Below, piece by piece: positions 7,036 to 13,651 of a DNA stretch of 13,651 nt. The stretch's first letter is position 1. Every line of letters begins with the position of its first letter. Location: NCBI GenBank assembly GCA_021300075.1, contig JAJTIB010000154.1, positions 1 to 13,651 of the forward strand. Reading direction: 5' to 3'. Source of the stretch: Rickettsiales bacterium (GTDB lineage Bacteria > Pseudomonadota > Alphaproteobacteria > Rickettsiales > UBA3002). A program made the translations under genes and the position numbers. The notes under the pieces are model-generated. The model saw nothing but the letters and a program-made list of their open reading frames with translations. It was not told the DNA's origin and ran no database searches.

Positions 7036-9178
7036 GCAATTTTACCGTATGATCGTAATCAAACAGGCTGAGCAGCTGGCGCAGCGCCTGTCCGCGCGCA
7101 CCCGTAAGATCAGGGTCTTTGCTGAGATACAACTTCACGTCGTCACGCGCGATGGTGACCAGATCTCTGTCCTCGATAATCGAGGCGAAATGGAAACTCG
7201 GCAGTCCCGTCTGACGCGTGCCGAGCACGTCGCCCGCACCGCGCAGACGCAAGTCTTCCTCGGCAATTGCAAACCCGTCATTGGTCGCGCGCAATACTGA
7301 AAGCCTTGCTTTGCCATATTCTGATAGCGGCGGATGATAAAGAAGCACGCAGCTCGAGGCCGCTTGACCACGCCCGACCCGGCCACGCAACTGATGCAAT
7401 TGTGCAAGACCAAAACGCTCGGCCTGTTCGATAATCATGATGGTCGCAGTCGGCACATCCACACCCACTTCGATCACGGTGGTCGCGACCAGTAATTGTA
7501 GATTGCCGTTCGCAAATTCGTGCATCACGCGCTCGCGATCAGCGACCTTCATCCGTCCATGCACCAACCCGACTTTTGTACCGAAATGGCTGGTGAGCAT
7601 GGTAAGTCGCGCTTCAGCGGCAGCAATATCCGCTGCTTCGATTTTCTGATCAGGATCGCCCTGCGCCGCTTCAATCAATGGGCAAACCCAATAGGCTTTC
7701 TGGCCTTTGGCGAGTACGCGTTCGAGACCTTCGACCACTTCGCTTAAGCGTTCAATCGAAATGACGCGCGTATCAATCGGCTGGCGTCCGGGGGGTTTCT
7801 CGTTCAGAATGCTCACCTCCATATCACCGTAATAGGTCATAGCCAGACTGCGCGGAATAGGCGTAGCCGTCATTTGCAAAATATGCGGCAACAGCCCTTT
7901 TTCTGCCAATTGCAGCCGTTGCTCGACGCCAAAGCGATGCTGCTCATCCACTACTAATAGCGCCAGATTCTTAAACACCACTTCTTCCTGAAACAGCGCG
8001 TGCGTACCAATCACCAATGCGACTTCGCCCGCCTGAATCGCCGCTCGCGCCTTGCTTTGCGCTGGCTTGCTCATTTTACCGCTGAGAAAAATCAGACGAA
8101 ACCCTAGTTTTTCTGCCAGCGGAGTTAGGGTTTTTTCATGCTGGCGGGCGAGTAAATCAGTCGGAGCCATAAAAGCCGCCTGAAACCCAAGTGCCGCGAC
8201 TTCCGCCATCAGAGCAAAAGCCAAAATTGTTTTGCCGCTGCCCACATCGCCCTGCAACAGCCGGATCATACGCTGGCCCGAGGCGAGGTCATGCGTCATC
8301 TCGCTCAAGGCAGCTTCCTGGGCCTTCGTCAGGGTAAAAGGCAAAGCGGCACGCAGACGCGAATGGAGCGCCGCGTTGACAGGCACGGGATAGGTCGCCG
8401 CCACCTGCTGATGACGGCGAGAGAGGCCAAGCGCGAGTTGATGCGCCAGTAATTCGTCGTAAGCGAGACGCTGACGTGCCGGTGTTGCGAGTGTGAATTC
8501 GGGCGACTCTGGCCGATGCAGGGCCTTAAGCGAAGTGAGCCAGTCACGCCATTGCTCGCGCTTAAGAAGCGCCTCATCCACCCACTCGGGCAAGGGTGCA
8601 GCAAGATGGAGCGCCTGATCCATCAAGCGCAACAGCAGGCGCTGGCTGATGCCAAGCGTCAGCGGATAAACCGGCATGACCCGCAGAATCTCGGCAGAGC
8701 GGTGCGGGGGAACCACCATGTCCGGATGCGCCATGATTTTGCGGCCATCATACCATTCAACCGTACCGGAAATAAATCGGCGCTCGCCGACCGGTAGCTG
8801 CTTCACTAAATAATCGCCCTTCACATGAAAAAAATTTAAAGTGAGAATACCCGTGACGTCGCGCGTCAGGATGCGGTAGGGCACGTTGGGGCGACCTTTG
8901 GGCGGCGGCTTATGTTCGACCACCTCCACGTCCAAACTCACGATTTCGCCTGGCTCGGCGCGGGCAATACTCGTCACCTGACGGCGGTCTTCCGCGCCAG
9001 TGGGCGCGTGCATCAGCAAGTCGCGTAAAACCGGATCATATTCCTGTTCGCCTAAAATCGGCCTCGGTGGCGAAAGAAGCCGTGAGAGTGCCTTTCGCGT
9101 GACAGGCCCTACCCCACGCAATCCAGAAACCGAACGGAAATATGGGTAAAGCGCCGGTGAACGCAGGCGCATCGCCAT
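7022..9178 (-). CDS. recG: ATP-dependent DNA helicase RecG
   Basis: SF2 double-stranded DNA translocase that remodels stalled forks and branched DNA. With ATG at 9178 it has 718 residues (E. coli 693). N-terminal SGLRGVGPVTRKALSRLL (18-35) is the helix-hairpin-helix-like start. The wedge/OB domain spans about 60-165. Helicase motifs: Walker A GDVGSGKT 310-317, APTDLLARQH 338-347, DEQH 411-414, TATPIPRSLAM 437-447, VATTVIEVGVDVP 564-576, LRGRVGRG 597-604, then DLRLRGAGDVLGTRQTG 642-658 (TRG-type region linked to translocation). A TTG at 9253 extends the frame, but those 25 residues are an out-of-frame reading of the upstream gene and resemble no RecG. ATG 9172 is an alternative. The start is one base after the stop of the upstream PAS/GGDEF-like gene, so the two should be co-transcribed. 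Confidence 0.96.
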   Translation of the reverse strand: MAMRLRSPALYPYFRSVSGLRGVGPVTRKALSRLLSPPRPILGEQEYDPVLRDLLMHAPTGAEDRRQVTSIARAEPGEIVSLDVEVVEHKPPPKGRPNVPYRILTRDVTGILTLNFFHVKGDYLVKQLPVGERRFISGTVEWYDGRKIMAHPDMVVPPHRSAEILRVMPVYPLTLGISQRLLLRLMDQALHLAAPLPEWVDEALLKREQWRDWLTSLKALHRPESPEFTLATPARQRLAYDELLAHQLALGLSRRHQQVAATYPVPVNAALHSRLRAALPFTLTKAQEAALSEMTHDLASGQRMIRLLQGDVGSGKTILAFALMAEVAALGFQAAFMAPTDLLARQHEKTLTPLAEKLGFRLIFLSGKMSKPAQSKARAAIQAGEVALVIGTHALFQEEVVFKNLALLVVDEQHRFGVEQRLQLAEKGLLPHILQMTATPIPRSLAMTYYGDMEVSILNEKPPGRQPIDTRVISIERLSEVVEGLERVLAKGQKAYWVCPLIEAAQGDPDQKIEAADIAAAEARLTMLTSHFGTKVGLVHGRMKVADRERVMHEFANGNLQLLVATTVIEVGVDVPTATIMIIEQAERFGLAQLHQLRGRVGRGQAASSCVLLYHPPLSEYGKARLSVLRATNDGFAIAEEDLRLRGAGDVLGTRQTGLPSFHFASIIEDRDLVTIARDDVKLYLSKDPDLTGARGQALRQLLSLFDYDHTVKLLKAA

Positions 9179-9179
9179 C

Positions 9180-10100
9180 TTAGTTCCCAAGCTCAATGAG
9201 TTGATTCCGTTCGTCCTGGTCGAGGGCGAGCAGAATATCCTCCGAATCCTCAAGTGAAGATTCCATATCTTGGTGACTAAGCATGCTGAACGCTACGCTG
9301 ACCGTCACCGAGAAATCAGGTTTGCCGCCGAAATCAAGCCGATGAGATCGGATTATCCAACGCAGACGGTTGAGCACAATCCGCGCCGCGTCGCGGTGAA
9401 GATCGAGAAGAAATACGCCAACCATATGGTCATTGAGTACGCAGATCACATCATCCGCACGGAAAGTGCTGCGGCAGCAATTTACCACATGTTTCAATAG
9501 AGTTACGCAGGCCTCCGCGCCATAGCGCGCAATGGCTTTGGGGTGACGATCCATCCGCAAAATGGCGAAGGCCGCCTCGCGCTCATTGGTACTCAAGTAA
9601 TTCTGCAGCGTATTAAAATAAAACCGCGCGGTTTCACGATCAGCCACACCCGTGACCGGATCAAGCACCATACTGCCTTCGAGCTGGTGGCGCAGAAAAT
9701 CCCGCATCTGCTGCTGGGCGCGCTGGTCGCGCTCATTGGGTAGTACCAGCTGGAACCAGGCATGGGCATCCATCGCCTCAGCGCGAGACAAGCGCACCGA
9801 CATGGCAAACTCATCGCCCCCACGCGGCTTCAGACGAAATTCACGAATCTTCGCCACCGCGTCGCTTAAATCAGGTGCACCGGGGACAAACTCGACAAGG
9901 TCTCTGAGCGCATCCGAAGTTTTCTTACCTAAGACCGTTTCAAGCGGCACTCTTTTAAGCTCATCCGAACCATAACCAAGTATCCGCGCGGCCTGATCAT
10001 TGACTTCTTCGATATACCATTGTTTTCGCGTATCATCCTGAGTCAGGGTCAAGACCCCGTCCCCCTCGCGTATACCCTTTGCAAGATTCGTATCACCCAT
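9180..10100 (-). CDS. PAS domain protein with degenerate GGDEF domain
   Basis: A 306-residue soluble protein without signal peptide or membrane segment. Residues about 15-120 look like a PAS sensor domain (WYIEEVNDQAARILGYGSDEL is the typical N-terminal strand and helix, here at 28-48 in two parts: WYIEEVNDQA and ARILGYGSDEL). Residues 121-145 form a charged linker helix. Residues 146-250 follow the diguanylate cyclase fold: DPVTGVADRETARF (147-160) replaces DxLTGLxNRRxF, and RMDRHPKAIARYG (182-194) replaces the DxDxFKxINDxYG stretch, with the first metal Asp changed to Arg. The signature position is NDHMV (223-227) instead of GGDEF. An RxxD motif (RADD, 214-217) sits exactly five residues before it, the spacing of the c-di-GMP inhibitory site. 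I infer a catalytically dead domain, possibly a c-di-GMP receptor or just a structural scaffold. The minus-strand ATG at 10098-10100 has AAGAGG upstream. recG follows after one base. No specific named family recognised. Confidence 0.85.
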   Translation of the reverse strand: MGDTNLAKGIREGDGVLTLTQDDTRKQWYIEEVNDQAARILGYGSDELKRVPLETVLGKKTSDALRDLVEFVPGAPDLSDAVAKIREFRLKPRGGDEFAMSVRLSRAEAMDAHAWFQLVLPNERDQRAQQQMRDFLRHQLEGSMVLDPVTGVADRETARFYFNTLQNYLSTNEREAAFAILRMDRHPKAIARYGAEACVTLLKHVVNCCRSTFRADDVICVLNDHMVGVFLLDLHRDAARIVLNRLRWIIRSHRLDFGGKPDFSVTVSVAFSMLSHQDMESSLEDSEDILLALDQDERNQLIELGN

Positions 10101-10112
10101 TATGTCTGCCTC

Positions 10113-10140
10113 TTGTCAATCCTATGAAAACAGCTATTTT
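10113..10140 (+). promoter_or_regulatory. Candidate promoter for sdhE-mfd in the divergent gap
   Basis: TTGTCA (10113-10118) and TATTTT (10135-10140) are separated by 16 bases. The predicted transcript start near 10147 would leave about 24 nt before the sdhE ATG, including its GGAG. The 70-base interval 10101-10170 must also drive the minus-strand pair, for which I see no convincing -10/-35: an exact TTGACA on the minus strand (10114-10119) is too close to that gene's ATG to be its -35. Confidence 0.3.
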
Positions 10141-10161
10141 GCGCCGTGCTATTTATCCTTT

Positions 10162-10165
10162 GGAG
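10162..10165 (+). promoter_or_regulatory. Ribosome binding site deciding the sdhE start
   Basis: GGAG five bases before ATG 10171 favours this start over the in-frame ATG at 10102. That upstream ATG has no such signal and would add 23 residues not seen in the family. Confidence 0.65.
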
Positions 10166-10170
10166 ACTAC

Positions 10171-10443
10171 ATGCAAAGCCAAGATTTCGCAATAAAAGAC
10201 CGCCTCAACCGCCTGCGTTACCGCAGCGCGCATCGCGGTTGCAAGGAAACTGATCTGATTCTGGGGGGTTACGCCGAGCATTATCTTGATCAACTGAACC
10301 CTCAGGAATTGGCGCTTTTTGAGGATTTTCTTGAAGAAGAAGACGTCGATATCTGGAGCTGGCTGACCGAAAAGTCACAGCCGGAAAAATCCGCTTACCA
10401 GCCGCTTCTGAAGGTACTGCGTACTGTCCAATGCGTGGCTTAG
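10171..10443 (+). CDS. sdhE: Succinate dehydrogenase assembly factor SdhE (Sdh5 family)
   Basis: Small cytoplasmic factor that assists covalent FAD attachment to the flavoprotein subunit of succinate dehydrogenase. With ATG 10171 it has 90 residues (E. coli 88). It is an all-helical bundle: RLNRLRYRSAHRGCKETDLIL (11-31, shown as RLNRLRYRSAHRG and CKETDLIL) contains the diagnostic RGxxE motif at 22-26, followed by LGGYAEHYLDQLNPQELALF (31-50) and the acidic EDFLEEEDVDIWSWL (51-65), all typical of the family. It is probably the first gene of a plus-strand unit with mfd, which starts inside its last codons. The grouping recG, sdhE, mfd is common in alphaproteobacteria although the proteins act in unrelated processes, so the context reflects ancestry more than function. 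Confidence 0.93.
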   Translation: MQSQDFAIKDRLNRLRYRSAHRGCKETDLILGGYAEHYLDQLNPQELALFEDFLEEEDVDIWSWLTEKSQPEKSAYQPLLKVLRTVQCVA

Positions 10444-13400
10444 ACGCACTCCCTCAACCGCTGGTAGCAGGCATGGCGCGGCGCATTGAGCGCGTGGCCT
10501 TCGCCGCCTACGGCGAATTACTGGCATCGCTTATCGCGCGTCACCGCCGCCCATTTGTGGTGATCGTGCCGCGCGATAAGGATATGGAAGCGCTGGCCGA
10601 TCTCTGCCGTTTTGTCGCGCCAAGCCTTGAAATTCTGACCTTTCCGGCTTGGGACACCCTGCCCTATGACCGCGTATCACCGGGCGCAGAAATCATCGCT
10701 ACCCGCGTCGCCACACTCAGCCGACTGGCGGCGGGAGCCACTTCGCCACTGCTCGTCATCACCACCGTCAATGCGGCCAGTCAGTATCTGCCGCCAAGTA
10801 CGGTGTTTCGTGACCATCATTTTACCCTCGAAGCGGGGCGCAATCTGCAGCGCGAGGTGCTGCTCGAATTCTTAAATAGCGAAGGCTATCAGCGTGTTGG
10901 TAAAGTGATGGAAATGGGCGAATATGCTGTTCGCGGAAGTATTCTTGATATTTTCCCCTCCGCTGCCGACCGCGCTCTGCGACTGGACTTTTTCGGCGAC
11001 ACGCTGGAATCGCTCAGAAGTTTCGACCCACTCACCCAGTTGACCGATAGCGATGTCGCCTCTTATACGCTTTTGCCACGCGGCGAAATACAACTCAGCA
11101 GCGAAAACATCGCGCGTTTTCGCAGCCAGTACCGCGAATTATTCGGGGCCGTCACCCGCGAAGATCCGATCTACGAATCCATCTCCGCCGGCCGCGTGGC
11201 TTCTGGTATGGAGCACTGGCTGCCGCTTTTTTACGATTCTCTGGCGACACTGTTCGATTATCTGCCGGACGCCGTTTGGTGTCAGCATCATGATGTACCC
11301 GCCATGCTCGCAGAGCGCAGTGCGGAAATCACTGACTATTACGAAGCACGACGCACGCACGCTGCAATCAAAAGTGAAACACCCTACCAACCTGTCCCGC
11401 CGGAACGAATGTTTCTGCTCGGCGCCGCCTGGCAGGCGCGCTGGCAGTTCGCCCCTACACTCACTTTCACGCCCTTTGCCGAAGGCGCGGCGGGTGTGAT
11501 CACCAGCGATTATGAAGCTGCGCCGCGATTCAACAGCAGCACGGCTTTCCCGACGCTCGCTGCCAATCTCGCCAGTCAGAAACGGCCGGTGCTGATTGCC
11601 TGCAATTCCGCCGGAAGTCTCGATCGCATCCGACATATGCTATTCGAACAGAAACACTCGTCCATAACAATTGAGACCCTCGCCGAACTTGGCAAGACCG
11701 GGATTCATTTATGCGTGTTAGCGCTTGAACATGGCTATCAAAGCCCGGATTTACTGCTGTTAAGTGAGGAGGATCTACTCGGCGAGCGCGTCATCCGTAC
11801 CCAGAAAAAACGTCACAGAAGTGAAAATTTTCTGCTCGAAGCCTCAAACTTCCGCGAAGGCGATCTGGTAGTACATCGCGAACACGGTATCGCCAGGTTT
11901 GAGGCACTGGTCACGGTTGAAGTCGGATCGCGTAAGCATGATTGCCTGAAACTTCTCTATGATGGTGGTGACCGCCTGTTTCTACCGGTTGAAAATATCG
12001 AAATGATCAGTCGCTATGGCGACGCGCCGGAGAATGCGGCGCTCGACAAACTTGGCGGGGTTGCCTGGCAGAAGCGTAAATCCGGACTTAAAAAACGGCT
12101 CAGAATGGCCGCCGAAGCCCTTCTCAAAATCGCCGCCGAACGTGCCATGCTGGAAGCGCCGGTGCTGATACCCGACCCCGCGCGTTACGAAGAATTCTGT
12201 GCCCGCTTCCCCTATTCAGAGACGGACGACCAGCTCCAATCTATTGAAGAAGTACTGGCAGATCTGGCGAAAGGCACGCCGATGGACAGACTAATCTGCG
12301 GCGATGTGGGTTTCGGCAAAACGGAAGTCGCCATGCGTGCCGCGTTTGTGGCCTCAAGCCAAGGCTATCAGGTCGCGCTCATTGCCCCCACGACGCTGCT
12401 TGCCCGCCAGCATTTACAGACCTTTCGTGCTCGATTCTCTGGCTTACCCATTCGGATTGGCGGGCTATCGCGCATGGTCAGCGCCAAGGATGCTGCTGAA
12501 GTGCGTCGCGGTATGAGCGAGGGTACGATCGACATTGTGATTGGCACTCATGCGTTGCTTGCAAACGACACCAGATTTTCCCGGCTGGGCCTGGTGATTG
12601 TCGATGAAGAACAGCATTTTGGCGTCAAACAGAAAGAGCGCCTCAAGGAATTTCAGGTGGGTACGCATCTACTTACCCTCTCGGCCACGCCGATTCCGCG
12701 CACTTTGCAACTCGCGCTGGCGGGTGTGCGCGAACTCAGCCTCATCACCACGCCGCCCGTCGATCGCCTAGCGGTCAGAAGCTATGTCATGCCCTTTGAC
12801 CCCGTGGTGGTACGCGAAGCACTCCTGCGCGAATATCATCGCGGTGGCAAAAGCTTTGTCGTCACCCCACGCATTGAGGACATGGCCGAACTGACCCAGC
12901 GTCTCAAAACACTCGTGCCGGAAATGTCGATTGCTGCCGCGCACGGGCAGATGGGCGCGGGCGCTCTCGATAAAATCATGAATGCGTTTTACGATGGGCA
13001 ATATGATATTTTGATTTCGACCGCTATTATCGAGTCAGGTATTGATATTCCAACCGCTAACACCATGATTATCGACCGCGCCCATCGCTTTGGCCTCGCC
13101 CAGCTATACCAGCTGCGCGGACGCGTCGGGCGCAGCAAAACCCGCGCCTATGCCTATTTTATTCTGCCTCAACAACAACTCCTCACGCGCGAGGCGACAC
13201 GGCGACTCGAGGTCATGCAGCAGCTTGACCATTTAGGTGCGGGATTCGCGCTATCGAGTCATGATATGGATATTCGCGGTTACGGAAATATGCTGGGCGA
13301 GGAGCAGTCCGGCCATATCCGCGAGGTGGGAGTGGAGCTTTATCAGGCGATGCTGGAGGAAGCGATTCAGGATCTCAAAACCCGCCGGAAAATCGCCGAA

Positions 13401-13651
13401 CCAAGCGCCAGTAAAGACTGGTCGCCACAGATTAATCTTGGCATGTCGGTGCTGATTCCGGAGTCTTACGTTGAGGATTTATCCCTGCGCCTCAGCCTTT
13501 ACCGCCGCGCCAGCACCCTCCACGAGGCAACGGAAATTGAGAGCTTCGCCGCCGAGATGATTGACCGTTTTGGTCCACTACCCGAAGAAGTCGGCCATCT
13601 ATTCGCCGTACTGCGGATCAAGCAACTATGTCTTAAAGCAGGCATCGCGCG
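10431..13651 (+). CDS. mfd: Transcription-repair coupling factor Mfd (3' partial)
   Basis: SF2 translocase that pushes stalled RNA polymerase off DNA and recruits UvrA to the lesion. The frame is open to the window end; about 1073 residues are present and roughly 80-100 are missing (E. coli 1148). The N-terminal UvrB-like module contains FPAWDTLPYDRVSPG (70-84). The RNA-polymerase-interaction domain starts near 473 with FREGDLVVHREHGIARF (474-490). The motor carries Walker A GDVGFGKT 624-631, APTTLLARQH, DEEQH 725-729, SATPIPRTLQ, IIESGIDIPTAN and QLRGRVGRSKTRAYAYF. The D7/TRCF domain begins but is cut. I chose ATG 10431 because the sequence after it resembles the Mfd N-terminus; it overlaps sdhE by 13 bases and lacks a clear Shine-Dalgarno sequence. 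ATG 10473 is the alternative. No frameshift seen. Confidence 0.95.
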   Translation, partial: MRGLDALPQPLVAGMARRIERVAFAAYGELLASLIARHRRPFVVIVPRDKDMEALADLCRFVAPSLEILTFPAWDTLPYDRVSPGAEIIATRVATLSRLAAGATSPLLVITTVNAASQYLPPSTVFRDHHFTLEAGRNLQREVLLEFLNSEGYQRVGKVMEMGEYAVRGSILDIFPSAADRALRLDFFGDTLESLRSFDPLTQLTDSDVASYTLLPRGEIQLSSENIARFRSQYRELFGAVTREDPIYESISAGRVASGMEHWLPLFYDSLATLFDYLPDAVWCQHHDVPAMLAERSAEITDYYEARRTHAAIKSETPYQPVPPERMFLLGAAWQARWQFAPTLTFTPFAEGAAGVITSDYEAAPRFNSSTAFPTLAANLASQKRPVLIACNSAGSLDRIRHMLFEQKHSSITIETLAELGKTGIHLCVLALEHGYQSPDLLLLSEEDLLGERVIRTQKKRHRSENFLLEASNFREGDLVVHREHGIARFEALVTVEVGSRKHDCLKLLYDGGDRLFLPVENIEMISRYGDAPENAALDKLGGVAWQKRKSGLKKRLRMAAEALLKIAAERAMLEAPVLIPDPARYEEFCARFPYSETDDQLQSIEEVLADLAKGTPMDRLICGDVGFGKTEVAMRAAFVASSQGYQVALIAPTTLLARQHLQTFRARFSGLPIRIGGLSRMVSAKDAAEVRRGMSEGTIDIVIGTHALLANDTRFSRLGLVIVDEEQHFGVKQKERLKEFQVGTHLLTLSATPIPRTLQLALAGVRELSLITTPPVDRLAVRSYVMPFDPVVVREALLREYHRGGKSFVVTPRIEDMAELTQRLKTLVPEMSIAAAHGQMGAGALDKIMNAFYDGQYDILISTAIIESGIDIPTANTMIIDRAHRFGLAQLYQLRGRVGRSKTRAYAYFILPQQQLLTREATRRLEVMQQLDHLGAGFALSSHDMDIRGYGNMLGEEQSGHIREVGVELYQAMLEEAIQDLKTRRKIAEPSASKDWSPQINLGMSVLIPESYVEDLSLRLSLYRRASTLHEATEIESFAAEMIDRFGPLPEEVGHLFAVLRIKQLCLKAGIA

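Noticed and set aside
9179..9253. Upstream TTG start giving RecG an extra 25 residues
   Set aside because: These codons are a shifted reading of the preceding gene's C-terminus, and the peptide resembles no RecG N-terminus.
10114..10119. Exact TTGACA on the minus strand as a -35 for the PAS/GGDEF-like gene
   Set aside because: It is only about 14 bases from that gene's ATG, leaving no room for a spacer, -10 and transcript start.
10102..10170. Longer SdhE starting at ATG 10102
   Set aside because: No Shine-Dalgarno sequence, 23 residues not typical of the family, and ATG 10171 has GGAG at good spacing.

Overview
The window reads as a chromosomal housekeeping segment of a moderately GC-rich alphaproteobacterium. 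Three things point there. The envelope cluster bamA-skp-lpxD-fabZ-lpxA-lpxI-lpxB uses LpxI (the former DUF1009 family) instead of the gammaproteobacterial LpxH. The second block is recG / sdhE-mfd, a neighbourhood common in that class. All the protein families match alphaproteobacterial relatives by motif. I cannot name the order or genus from sequence alone.

Layout: (1) 1-7035, plus strand: seven tightly packed genes for outer-membrane protein assembly and lipid A synthesis. The 5' end of bamA is cut off by the window edge. Spacing after bamA is 58 nt, then 22 nt, then an 11-nt overlap, 2 nt, a 1-nt TAATG overlap and 4 nt, so lpxD to lpxB look like one co-translated unit. (2) 7022-10100, minus strand: a two-gene unit in which a PAS plus degenerate-GGDEF protein is followed after one base by recG. 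recG runs tail-to-tail into lpxB with a 14-nt overlap of the coding regions. (3) 10171-13651, plus strand: sdhE, then mfd overlapping it by 13 nt and running off the right edge.

How they work together: BamA inserts beta-barrel proteins delivered by chaperones such as Skp. LpxA, LpxD, LpxI and LpxB carry out four steps of the Raetz pathway to the lipid A disaccharide. FabZ keeps the hydroxyacyl-ACP pool, which LpxA and LpxD draw on, in balance with fatty acid elongation. RecG and Mfd are related SF2 translocases for fork remodelling and for clearing stalled RNA polymerase. SdhE helps load FAD onto succinate dehydrogenase.

Coding density is nearly total: no gap exceeds 300 bases, and I see no tRNA, rRNA, mobile element, CRISPR array or long repeat. 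Most of the window is ordinary. The item most worth a second look is the PAS/GGDEF-like protein: its cyclase signature is destroyed, an RxxD inhibitory-site motif remains at the right spacing, and a literal GGDEF string sits as a decoy inside its PAS domain. Also notable are a BamA lacking the arginine of the conserved VRGF motif and a possible hairpin plus U-tract between bamA and skp. I found no convincing undescribed multi-gene system.
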